From the NCBI GenBank assembly GCA_022784805.1, contig JALFYG010000298.1:1-8523 (forward strand): a stretch of 8,523 nt of DNA, in the 5' to 3' direction. Shown here one piece after another: positions 1 to 7,373 of the stretch. Origin of the DNA: Spirochaetales bacterium. GTDB taxonomy: Bacteria; Spirochaetota; Spirochaetia; Sphaerochaetales; Sphaerochaetaceae. Position 1 is the stretch's first letter. Each line of letters starts with the position of its first letter. The notes under the pieces were generated by a model. The model was not told where the DNA came from, did no database searches, and saw only the letters and a list, made by a program, of their open reading frames with translations. A program made the position numbers and the translations under genes.

Positions 1-18
1 AGTGTTGAATACATCCAT
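1..18 (-). CDS. Possible 5' end of a gene running off the left edge
   Basis: Read on the minus strand, an AAGGAG ribosome-binding site (34-29) is followed after 10 nt by ATG at 18-16, giving M-D-V-F-N-T before the window ends. A second in-frame-independent ATG lies at 14-12. Six codons cannot identify a product. Support comes only from the good Shine-Dalgarno match and from the operator-like repeats just upstream (51-136). The gene would be divergent from the lipoprotein/kinase pair. It could also be chance. Confidence 0.35.
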
Positions 19-49
19 TGTAATGATTCTCCTTGTATTATTACAATGG
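15..49 (-). promoter_or_regulatory. Hairpin enclosing a ribosome-binding site
   Basis: CCATTGTAAT (15-24) and ATTACAATGG (40-49) form a perfect 10-bp inverted repeat with a 15-nt spacer. In minus-strand RNA the AAGGAG at 34-29 falls in the loop, and the ATG at 18-16 lies inside the 3' arm. Such a layout could restrict translation initiation of the gene leaving the left edge, by temperature, protein or ribosome competition. The repeat is seen directly; the regulatory role is inferred. No T-run follows on either strand, so it is unlikely to be an intrinsic terminator. Confidence 0.45.
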
Positions 50-50
50 T

Positions 51-136
51 ATTATGCCGATAGACAACGGTGGATCTTCTTTCCTGTGTAAGAATTTGGC
101 CTGAGATTGTCGGCATAATTATTTTGTCGGTATAAT
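51..136. repeat. Three copies of a TTGTCGGCATAAT motif, one inverted
   Basis: TTGTCGGCATAAT at 107-119 is repeated with one change (TTGTCGGTATAAT) at 124-136, a 17-bp period. Its inverse core ATTATGCCGA lies at 51-60, followed four bases later by the CAA that would complete the match. The set resembles binding sites for a repressor controlling the leftward gene, or the ends of a mobile element or recombinase sites. No transposase or integrase is visible here to decide between these. Confidence 0.55.
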
Positions 137-223
137 GCGCAACCGTGGGCAATGTAAATAAACCATAGTCCAATACATAAGGGAACAAGAAGAGAAAGAT
201 AAACAAGAAAGATAGTGGATCAA

Positions 224-430
224 GCCCCCGAGTAAGGGGGCCCCTAGCATAAAATGAAGTTGGCTAACCCGCCTTAGGCGGAACAGAGAAAACGCCTGGA
301 GGGCGTAAAATCAAACCTCTATTTGAAATGGAGGCTTGTGACTTAGACGCCATGTCACCCAGAAGGAAAAATAGATTTTTAGGCACTGGCCTAGATATCA
401 AACAGTGATGCTCACTATATTTCTGATATC
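224..430. ncRNA. Cluster of tandem hairpins, candidate structured RNA of unknown class
   Basis: About 200 bp contain successive stem-loops. They are GCCCCC/GGGGGC (224-229/236-241), CCGCC/GGCGG (269-273/277-281), ACGCC/GGCGT (292-296/302-306), an 8-bp stem CCTCTATT/AATGGAGG (316-323/327-334) extendable to 312/338, GTGAC/GTCAC (338-342/354-358), AGGC/GCCT (381-384/389-392), and a two-part stem GATATCA/TGATATC (394-400/424-430) enclosing AGTGA/TCACT (404-408/412-416). Linkers are A-rich. None of the GC-rich stems is followed by a U-tract, so these are not simple terminators. I recognise no T-box, cobalamin, c-di-GMP, tmRNA, RNase P or integron attC signature. It could be a free RNA, a leader of the downstream operon, or an RNA of a vanished mobile element. 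Strand is undecided; plus is slightly favoured because the downstream operon is on plus. Confidence 0.5.
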
Positions 431-588
431 AAAGTATTTAACATATTTTCTGCCATATTGCGTATTCTGTACGGATTGTGTAATAGAGTATCCAGTATAA
501 AGGTAATTATTAGAAACTGGGATAAAGTCTGACGTGCAGGGGGGTATAAAAAGTGGCACAGCGGACAATGTCAAAAAAAGGGGATAAT
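431..588 (+). other. Upstream region of the lipoprotein/kinase unit
   Basis: No gene is seen here. The region must contain or follow the promoter of the downstream pair. Several TATAAA-like hexamers are present (496-501, 545-550), but none has a convincing -35 box at 16-18 bp, so I name no promoter. The ribosome-binding site is the AAAGGGG stretch ending at 583, five bases before the ATG at 589. Confidence 0.4.
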
Positions 589-2451
589 ATGAAGAATTTT
601 TTTAAATTGCTGCTTCTGGCAACAATGATTGTCTTTGCCCTTGCAGGATGCAATAGGGAAAAAGGTGAAGTGACGAAGGGAGAGTAGAACACAACAGTAC
701 AGGCAAAAGAGAAGGTAGTCGTGGCATGCTGGGGTAACCAGATGTTGGACAGCTATACAAAGTATCTATGTGATCTCTTTCCTGATGTTGAATTTGAATT
801 TGTTTTGGCCACCAATTCCACAGACTATTATCGCTTCCGCCAAGACCATGACGATATGCCTGATATCCTGACGGTACGTCGTTTTGCCCTTAAGGATGCA
901 GTGCTTCTTAAGGATTATCTCTATGATTTGAGCAACACGGAATTAGCCAATACATATTATGGTTCCTATCTTGACAGCTACACCTATGACGACGGATCTG
1001 TAAACTGGCTCCCAACTTGAGCAGAAGTGGATGGCATCATCATAAATAAGACTCTCTTTGACGAATATGGTGTTCCTGTTCCTACAGACTATGATTCCTT
1101 TGTCGCAGCATGCGAAGCCTTTGAAAAAGTGGGAATCAGAGCTTTCGTTTCAGATTTCGCCGCAGACTATACATGCATGGAAGTCTTGCAGGGCGCATCA
1201 ATTTCAGTGCTCCAGAGTATTGATGGAAGAAAGTGGCGCCAGCAGTACGAAAGCGGAGCCACAGGAGAGCTTTCGGAGAAAGTTTGGCTCCCTGTTTTCG
1301 AAAATTTCTTCGATTTTATGGAGATTACAGGCATAGGCCCTGAGGATGCAACATATCAAAACAGAAAGCCAAAGGAGCTTTTCTCAGAAGGAAAGGCTGC
1401 AATGTTCCGTGGAACTGGAGCCGATGTAATCACTTTCCCTGGAAGAGGAAATGATGAAGTTCTCCTTTTGCCGTATTTTGGAAAGAGTGGAAATGACAAC
1501 TGGTATCTTACATACCCTACATTCCAGATTGCTGCGTCAAAGAAGGGGATGGATAATCCAAAGCGTGAAAAGCTGATTCTCGACATTATGACAGCCATGG
1601 TGAACCAGCAGGGGCAGGACCATATTTCCTACGGAAAGAACATGGTCCCTTATAAGAAGGATGTTTCTTTGGAGTTGATGAATGAAATGAGCAATTTAAA
1701 GCCATATGTAGAACAAAACAAGCTTTATATCAGGCTTGCATCCAATGAAATGTTCCGTATTTCCAAGGATGTTGTCCAGATGATTCTCTCCGGTGAGGTC
1801 AAGGATGCAAAAGAGGCCCTTGACGCCTTCAACAAGGAATTGGCTGGTGAAGAACCTGGAATGGAGATTGTTGCACACATTGACACATATTACTCCAACG
1901 AATTTACTCCTGAACATGGAAACCAGGCAGCTTCCGCCGTAGCCAATACGATGCGTGAACTATCAGGGGCGGACTTCCTGTTTATGCAGGCCTGCTATGT
2001 GGCAAGTGATATATACTCAGGAGATTATTCCCAAAAAGACTTGGCATACATTGCAAAGAATGACGGTGGGTGGCCTGGCCTTATGGAAGTAACTGGAAAC
2101 CAGATCTTTGCTCTGGTGGAGAGGACACTCTCCATGACAGGAAACCGTGGTGCGGTATCCAACGACAGTACTCTCTATGTTTCCAGCGGCTTTGTAATGG
2201 ACATTACAAAGACAGAAAACGGTTATACTCTCAATGCCCTTACTGTTGACGGAAAGGAAATGGATCGGGATAGCAAGTATTCTTTCCTGATCTACGGAGA
2301 CCGTGACTGGTATATGACTGATGTAATGGAAGAGATTGGAGTTACTGAGGTCGACAGCACAGGGCTTAAGGCTGAAGAATATTTGTATATGCGTCTAGTT
2401 GAGCAGGGTGGACAGCTTGAAGCTCCTACAGACTACATTATTCTTCGCTGA
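589..2451 (+). pseudogene. Lipoprotein: solute-binding domain fused to a 5'-nucleotidase C-terminal-like domain, with two nonsense codons
   Basis: A single frame of 620 codons is interrupted by TAG at 685-687 (codon 33) and TGA at 1018-1020 (codon 144). Homology-like character continues unbroken on both sides of each stop. Codons 1-21 are a lipoprotein signal (K-rich start, hydrophobic stretch, lipobox L-A-G-C with Cys21). Codons about 42-420 look like an extracellular family-1 solute-binding protein (KVVVACWGNQM strand, EVDGIIINKTLFDEYG, LFSEGKAAMFRGTG). Codons about 430-600 look like a 5'-nucleotidase C-terminal domain: GNQAASAVANTMRE at 444, GLMEVTGNQIFALVER at 497, STLYVSSGF at 527. The metallophosphoesterase half of real 5'-nucleotidases is absent, so this should bind rather than hydrolyse. 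The histidine kinase starts 32 bp downstream and no permease is nearby, which suggests a ligand-sensing partner. If the stops are real, only a 32-residue peptide is made from the native start. Confidence 0.8.
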
Positions 2452-2483
2452 AACAATTCTCAAAAGAAAACGGAAATGAGCAT

Positions 2484-4667
2484 ATGAAGGAGATAAAGTC
2501 CAAATCTAGATTTCTGCTTCCTATCATTGTATTTGTATTGGTGGCCATATTGGTCTCTGGCACGTTATATATACGTTCATCTCTTATGAATCTGACTATG
2601 GAGGAACGTTCTAATCAACTGGAGGAAATGGTCACCCAGATCCGTGCAAATCTTTCCAATGGTCTCCAAACCCATTGGAATCTTGTTGAGGGACTTAACA
2701 ATGCCATACAGGGACGTCATTATGGGGGAGTGGAAGAACTCTGCAGGAGTATAGAGGAAATGGAAGAAGTATTCTGTACAGAGATGTATGGAAGTCAGAT
2801 TATGCTCTTGGACTCACAAGGAACTGCTTATCTCAAAAAAGGCTCTGTAGGTATATGGAATGACGTGAACCATCTTATAGACGGCAATATTAGGCATACC
2901 TTCATTTCTGAAACAGATAACATAGACGGTTGTTTTCTAGTGTTCTCAAAAGAATTGAAAAATCCTGTTACAATAGGCGATGATAACAAGCGTTTTAACC
3001 ATGTATTGCTTCTGAAGGACATAAAGACTATAAAGCAGTACTACACTACATCAACCTATGGTGGAAACTCCGCAACATACTTCATAAAAAACAATGGTAT
3101 CCTTGCTTATTTCGATGCAGAGGAAGACGATGTAATAGGGGCAAGAAACATTTTCAAGGCTTTACGAGAAGTAGATTATATACAGGAAAACAGAGATTTT
3201 GGTTCTGTAAAGGATGAAATGGATGTGGAAGGGATTGCATCTGCAAACATTCGTCTGGATGGAACCGAGTATTTCCATTGTCTGGCGTCCTTTGAAGATT
3301 ACAACATGATTCTTATGCTACTGATTCCTGCTTCTTCCGTGGCCACCAGCACCTTGAGCATGATGAATTCCACCTTCAAGACATCTATTATCTTTATGGT
3401 TTTAATAGTAGTGATGCTGCTCTTTGCCTTTTTCAGCTTTGTCAGGGTGCAGAGAAGCAGACAACTGGTGGAACTGGAACAGAAGACAAATAGAGAACTT
3501 AATCAACTGCGCATTGTTGCGGAGAATGCCAATGCTGCAAAGAGTACATTCCTAAACAATATGTCCCATGATATACGTACTCCAATGAATGCAATCATAG
3601 GATTTACCAACATTGCCTTAAAGCATAATACATCACCGGAAGTAAAAAGCTGCCTAAATAAGATACGCGACAGCTCAGACCATCTTCTTGCGCTTATTAA
3701 CGACGTTCTTGATATCAGCAGAATAGAGAGCGGAAAAATCAAATACTCTCCTTCTCCTGTGGATATTATGGAAGTCTCTGAGTCTGTACTAACAATAGTG
3801 TACGGCTACCTTGCCAATAGAAGCATTAATTTCAAAACGGAAATAAATGAGCCAAAGACTCGTTATGTTTTTGCTGATCCCGCCAGAATCCGCGAAGTAT
3901 TGGTGAACATTCTTGGTAATGCGGTGAAATTCACCCAGGACGGTGGTTCCATCATATACAAGGTATCCTATCAGGATATGAATGACAACAGACATATTGT
4001 CGCCCATTATGAGATAAGTGATACAGGAATAGGAATGTCGGAGGACTTTCTTCTACATGTCTTCGATGAGTTCTCCCAGGAGTCTCAGGATGCCCGTACA
4101 AAATATAAGGGCACAGGATTAGGCATGGCCATTACGAAAAAATATGTGGAGCTAATGGGTGGAACAATCACTGTAGACAGCAAAAAAGGAAGAGGAACCA
4201 CATTCACAGTTGAGCTACCCATGGAGATCACCAAGCAGGGTGAAGTGAAGAAGAAAGAACTATCATCCAGAAAAGTGGATCTAAACGGACTGAAGATCCT
4301 TCTTGTCGAAGACAATGAGCTGAATGCAGAGATAGCCATAGTACAGCTAGAAGAGCTTGGAATGGATATCACATGGGTAAAAAACGGTGATGAAGCTGTA
4401 AATATGTTTAGGGAAAAACCTCAGGGAAGCTTTGACCTAATATTAATGGATGTGATAATGCCGAAAATGAATGGTTATGAGGCGACAAGGGCCATCAGAG
4501 GTTTAGATGGTAGGCGTGATGCCTTGAAAATTCCTATAATCGCCATGACCGCCAATGCTTTTGCAGAGGATGTACAGGCATCCCTTGACGCTGGAATGAA
4601 CGAACATCTTTCTAAGCCTATTGTAATTGATGAAGTCATAGGGACCATTGCAAGGACCTTGGACTGA
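2484..4667 (+). CDS. Membrane-bound hybrid sensor histidine kinase (sensor-HisKA-HATPase-REC)
   Basis: This 727-residue inner-membrane kinase should autophosphorylate on histidine and pass phosphate to its own receiver. TM1 is at about residues 11-30. An extracytoplasmic region of about 265 residues follows, plausibly Cache-like but not provable by eye, then TM2 at about 300-320. A short coiled linker leads to HisKA with SHDIRTP (His362). The HATPase domain shows the N box (Asn475, Asn479), DTGIG (513-517), FDEF (527-530) and GTGLGM (543-548). A C-terminal receiver spans about 603-725 with the acidic pair Glu609/Asp610, phospho-acceptor Asp656, Thr689 and Lys711. No HAMP or PAS domain is evident. 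All catalytic residues seem present. It follows the solute-binding lipoprotein by 32 bp, probably in one transcript, with only a weak GGAAA ribosome-binding site 7 nt before ATG. No output regulator or Hpt gene is in the window. Confidence 0.93.
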   Translation: MKEIKSKSRFLLPIIVFVLVAILVSGTLYIRSSLMNLTMEERSNQLEEMVTQIRANLSNGLQTHWNLVEGLNNAIQGRHYGGVEELCRSIEEMEEVFCTEMYGSQIMLLDSQGTAYLKKGSVGIWNDVNHLIDGNIRHTFISETDNIDGCFLVFSKELKNPVTIGDDNKRFNHVLLLKDIKTIKQYYTTSTYGGNSATYFIKNNGILAYFDAEEDDVIGARNIFKALREVDYIQENRDFGSVKDEMDVEGIASANIRLDGTEYFHCLASFEDYNMILMLLIPASSVATSTLSMMNSTFKTSIIFMVLIVVMLLFAFFSFVRVQRSRQLVELEQKTNRELNQLRIVAENANAAKSTFLNNMSHDIRTPMNAIIGFTNIALKHNTSPEVKSCLNKIRDSSDHLLALINDVLDISRIESGKIKYSPSPVDIMEVSESVLTIVYGYLANRSINFKTEINEPKTRYVFADPARIREVLVNILGNAVKFTQDGGSIIYKVSYQDMNDNRHIVAHYEISDTGIGMSEDFLLHVFDEFSQESQDARTKYKGTGLGMAITKKYVELMGGTITVDSKKGRGTTFTVELPMEITKQGEVKKKELSSRKVDLNGLKILLVEDNELNAEIAIVQLEELGMDITWVKNGDEAVNMFREKPQGSFDLILMDVIMPKMNGYEATRAIRGLDGRRDALKIPIIAMTANAFAEDVQASLDAGMNEHLSKPIVIDEVIGTIARTLD

Positions 4668-4867
4668 TAGATTTGGAAAATGATAATATAAGACAGAAAC
4701 GATTTGAACTGGATTTGGTGTTAGCGTAAGAGTGTCCCTAAGAAGTTTTATAAAAAGACGATAAAGCTCTCCCCTGTTTCCATTGCGAGTTGATGGCAGA
4801 GGAATCTTTGGCTTTGTTATGCCCAGTGATTTTCTATTTTGCTTATTTTAATAGAAAGAATCCGGTG
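4668..4867. other. Convergent intergenic region, no gene seen
   Basis: This 200-bp AT-rich stretch lies between the 3' ends of the kinase (plus) and the ATPase (minus). An 8-bp AT-rich inverted repeat TTTCTATT/AATAGAAA (4831-4838/4850-4857) sits just beyond the ATPase stop and might act as a weak terminator; it lacks a GC-rich stem. A sequence at 4729-4745 beginning AGAGTGTCCCTAAG resembles some insertion-sequence ends, but no partner end was found. Confidence 0.3.
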
Positions 4868-6214
4868 TCATAGACAAATAATCATGAATAGTGGGAGGAA
4901 CACTATGCCATCTTCTTCCTTGTATTCTCCTTCGTGAAAGACATAAGGAATATCAATTTGATCTTTGAATTTGTTTTTACACTTTTTTAGAGATGACAGC
5001 GTATAGTTCTTTCCTGTTTTGATTTCGATAGGTGTTATATTGTGCTTGTTTGTGATCGTCTTTTTTGTAATCAAGAAATCTATTTCCATTCTGGATTCGC
5101 TGTCATTACGATCTGGATTTGAGTAGAAATACAGGGAATGTCCATTTGCAGTCAGTATTTGAGCTACGATGTTTTCCATAAGGTTTCCAAAGTTGACAGC
5201 AAGCTTGTCCATCATTATCTTCTGGTAGATTTCTTCAGATACAATACTGTTTTCATCAAAAGTATGGCTTAATAGGAGACCTGTATCTGCCATAAAACAT
5301 TTCATTGTTGTTCTTTTTGTATTCATTTTCAGACCGATGGAAGGCTCTGTTGTGTTAAAGCATGGAGTCATTACACCGCTATCAGCAAGCCAAAAGAAAG
5401 CATCCTTATAACTCCTCATCCTTGCTCCAGGTTCTAGATCAGAAAGCACAAACTTTCTTTCGTGTTTTTGTAATTGGGCTGGAATCTCGTCAAAGATGGC
5501 TGTAGTTGCAGCAATATCCTCACCATATTTTGCAATGTCATTTCTATAGAGAGTCAAGATATCACGTTTTAGTCTATCCACCTTTGAGAAATCTTTCTTT
5601 TCAGCAAATACTTTTACAACCTTAGGCATTCCTCCAACAATCATATATTGTCTGAATAGAGTATTTATGGTCCTATAAAGAGGCCCTAGTTGTTTTCTCT
5701 CTTGAAAGAATTTCTTGATACAAGGAACAGTTTGTTCATCTCCCAAAGCCCAACAGAATTCTTCAAAGTCCATTGGGTTCATCCTTATATGGCGTTCCTC
5801 AGATGGTATTTGGATATTCTTTACATTCTTCTTAATGGAAATAAGAGATCCTGTCTCGATATAATCATATCGTCCATCTTGAACTAGATATTTTATAGAT
5901 GCTCTTGCTTCAGGAAACAACTGGACTTCATCAAATATTATCAGAGAATCATGTTCATAAAGAGGTTTCTTGTAAATTATGGAAAGCATCAGAAAGAATG
6001 TATCCAGATCATTCAAGTAGTGACGAAAAAGATTTTTGACTTCGTCTCCGGCTCTATTGAAGTCAATGAGAATATAGGACCTATATTCGTTTTTTCCAAA
6101 TTGTTCAACGATATAGCTTTTTCCTACTCTTCGTGCTCCATCTATCATCAAGGCACAGTCTCTTGAATCATTTTCTTTCCAATAAAGGAGATCTGTATAT
6201 ATTTTTCTCTTCAT
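4868..6214 (-). CDS. AAA-family ATPase with C-terminal DUF4143 domain
   Basis: This 448-residue cytoplasmic P-loop ATPase belongs to a family abundant as accessory genes in gut and rumen bacteria; its biological role is not established. The N-terminal ATPase shows Walker A GARRVGKS (residues 26-33), Walker B LIIFDE (91-96) and an ETGSL sensor-like motif (120-124). The C-terminal half fits DUF4143, with the nuclease-fold-like signature EIDFLI...PIEIKTG (Asp379, Glu397, Lys399). I chose the ATG at 6214, beginning MKRKIYTDL, because AGGTG (6223-6219) lies just before it. An upstream in-frame ATG at 6229 has no ribosome-binding site and would sit almost at the predicted transcription start. Length and motifs look intact. 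Three 33-bp direct repeats overlap its promoter. It is divergent from the 303-residue protein gene and may be a stand-alone gain. Family confidence is high, function unknown. Confidence 0.92.
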   Translation of the reverse strand: MKRKIYTDLLYWKENDSRDCALMIDGARRVGKSYIVEQFGKNEYRSYILIDFNRAGDEVKNLFRHYLNDLDTFFLMLSIIYKKPLYEHDSLIIFDEVQLFPEARASIKYLVQDGRYDYIETGSLISIKKNVKNIQIPSEERHIRMNPMDFEEFCWALGDEQTVPCIKKFFQERKQLGPLYRTINTLFRQYMIVGGMPKVVKVFAEKKDFSKVDRLKRDILTLYRNDIAKYGEDIAATTAIFDEIPAQLQKHERKFVLSDLEPGARMRSYKDAFFWLADSGVMTPCFNTTEPSIGLKMNTKRTTMKCFMADTGLLLSHTFDENSIVSEEIYQKIMMDKLAVNFGNLMENIVAQILTANGHSLYFYSNPDRNDSESRMEIDFLITKKTITNKHNITPIEIKTGKNYTLSSLKKCKNKFKDQIDIPYVFHEGEYKEEDGIVFLPLFMIICL

Positions 6215-6245
6215 ATCGCACCTGGTCATCTTTTGAATTAAGTAT

Positions 6246-6274
6246 AATATAACACATAATCAATGTTTTTCTAA
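6246..6274 (-). promoter_or_regulatory. Predicted promoter of the AAA/DUF4143 ATPase gene
   Basis: On the minus strand a -35-like TTAGAA (6274-6269) and a -10-like TATATT (6251-6246) are separated by exactly 17 bp. The first copy of the direct repeat lies in the spacer and covers the -35 box. A protein bound there would be expected to block the polymerase. The -35 match is modest, so the exact promoter is uncertain. Confidence 0.45.
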
Positions 6275-6350
6275 GATTAATTCTACACATAATCAAGATT
6301 TTTCTTGGGTATGTTTTGCACATTTTCAAGGTTTTTAAAGATTGAGATTG
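6252..6350. repeat. Three tandem 33-bp direct repeats in the ATPase promoter region
   Basis: ACACATAATCAA occurs at 6252-6263 and again at 6285-6296, and GCACATTTTCAA occurs at 6318-6329, each exactly 33 bp apart. The match continues a few bases into a T-run (consensus about RCACATWWTCAAnnTTTTT). The remaining part of each unit is poorly conserved. Read toward the ATPase gene the core is TTGAWWATGTGY. Spacing near three helical turns puts the cores on roughly the same DNA face, as expected for an operator array. No spacer or repeat palindrome of a CRISPR type is present. Confidence 0.7.
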
Positions 6351-6404
6351 GAAAAGTTAACTGATAGAGAGAAAAAATATGATGGATATATACCATGGTT
6401 TGGC

Positions 6405-6424
6405 TGTATCATGCTTTTGATACA
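6405..6424 (+). promoter_or_regulatory. Inverted repeat in the promoter region of the 303-residue protein gene
   Basis: TGTATCA (6405-6411) and TGATACA (6418-6424) form a perfect 7-bp inverted repeat with a 6-bp spacer, 37 bp before the start codon. The right arm overlaps a possible -10 box TACAAT (6421-6426). It could be a repressor site. No regulator for it is identified. Confidence 0.4.
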
Positions 6425-6461
6425 ATGGGTTTAAAAAGGCTCTTATTGTGAAGGAGTAAAA

Positions 6462-7373
6462 ATGGCATATCCAAAACCTTTGTCACAGAAGACATTAGAC
6501 AGAATGTATAAGGAATCAGGACTAACGGAAGCGAAGATCGCCTTTCTCAGAAATCTCTTTGATTCTGCTGCAGCACTCTATGGCGTCATCACATTGAATA
6601 ATCTATGGGGTGTATACAAAGAGTATTCCCATTACAACACTGTAGTAAGCATTCATAAGAAAGATATCATCACATTTTCCTCCATTGCTCGCCGAGAACC
6701 TCACGACTATTACATTTATGAAATAGACGAGTTGTATGCTTTGGAAAAAAGAAGAGAACAAGAGAGGTATATTATTCTCCGTGAAGTGATAGACTTGATG
6801 TCCATACATGCTTTTTATCGTATTGAAGAATTAACACAATCCAAATTATATAATGTTCCTGAAAACCTTCTTGATTTAAAAGGGCATGTTGTATCGGAAG
6901 AAGAAGAGAAACTGGTCCACTATATAGAAAACTTGAAGGCAGATTCTTCTGTTCTGAAATATTCCTATAACAAAACCATTCCTTCTCCCCATCAGGGAAA
7001 GAAGTTAAAGGATTTCTCTTATACTACCCATATGGAACAGTTTGAAATAGACTGGCTTAGTGGTAAGCGTGAAGATGGTCATAAAACCTATAAGGAAAAA
7101 CAGCTCAAAGAATTCTTACGTATCCATAGCGGAACAACAGCAGAAAAAATCTTCAGAGAATTTAGAATAAGGATATTCACTGGATGGGATGATGTTTCCT
7201 ATTCTATCTCAAAACTAATGAAAGACTTGGAAGAGGTCGGTGTTCTTTTATCAGAGAAGGAGATTAAGGAGTTGGATGTCCTGATAACAGATTTTATCAA
7301 TAACTCTCACTTATACGCTACTTGTGGGATGACTCCTAGGGAGCTATCAAAGGTGTCTATGAGAGAATCTTAA
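6462..7373 (+). CDS. Uncharacterised 303-residue protein
   Basis: I do not recognise this protein with confidence. It has no signal peptide and no membrane segment, so it should be cytoplasmic. The sequence is rich in Lys, Glu and Tyr and mostly predicted helical. The N-terminal part (residues 10-60) has KTLDRMYKESGLTEAK followed by LYGVITLNNLWGVYKEYS, a helix-strand-helix pattern I associate loosely with Firmicute/spirochaete hypothetical proteins. The C-terminal end shows NNSHLYATCGMTPRELSK (280-297), similar in feel to the YTPxEL tails of some SEC-C-neighbour proteins, without the metal-binding cysteines. AAGGAG at 6451-6456 lies 5 nt before the ATG, which fixes the start. The gene is divergent from the ATPase and convergent with the TPR-like gene. 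Expression may be controlled through the inverted repeat at 6405-6424. Confidence 0.85.
   Translation: MAYPKPLSQKTLDRMYKESGLTEAKIAFLRNLFDSAAALYGVITLNNLWGVYKEYSHYNTVVSIHKKDIITFSSIARREPHDYYIYEIDELYALEKRREQERYIILREVIDLMSIHAFYRIEELTQSKLYNVPENLLDLKGHVVSEEEEKLVHYIENLKADSSVLKYSYNKTIPSPHQGKKLKDFSYTTHMEQFEIDWLSGKREDGHKTYKEKQLKEFLRIHSGTTAEKIFREFRIRIFTGWDDVSYSISKLMKDLEEVGVLLSEKEIKELDVLITDFINNSHLYATCGMTPRELSKVSMRES

Noticed and set aside
2..91. Open plus-strand frame from the window edge, hydrophobic, ending at TAA 89-91
   Set aside because: Only 29 codons, overlaps the hairpin and repeat motifs, and the opposite strand has a better ribosome-binding site; probably chance.
224..430. Integron attC array, intrinsic terminators, T-box or known riboswitch
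   Set aside because: No RYYYAAC/GTTRRRY pairs, no U-tracts after the GC stems, and no T-box or recognisable riboswitch core words.
554..570. Sigma-54-like promoter starting at TGGCAC
   Set aside because: The required GC at the -12 position is missing.
1018..1020. TGA as selenocysteine or as glycine in an alternative code
   Set aside because: No convincing SECIS-like hairpin follows, a TAG interrupts the same frame upstream, and TGA is used as the ordinary stop in the neighbouring genes.
4729..4745. Insertion-sequence end resembling AGAGTGTCCCTAAG
   Set aside because: No inverted partner, target duplication or transposase fragment was found in the window.
4831..4857. Terminator for the ATPase or kinase gene
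   Set aside because: The stem is entirely AT-rich apart from one G-C pair and the loop is long; kept only as a remark.
6215..6229. Upstream start ATG at 6229 for the ATPase
   Set aside because: It has no ribosome-binding site and lies too near the predicted transcription start; ATG 6214 has AGGTG ahead of it.
6252..6350. CRISPR-like array
   Set aside because: Only the first third of each 33-bp unit is conserved, there are no distinct spacers, and there are no cas genes.
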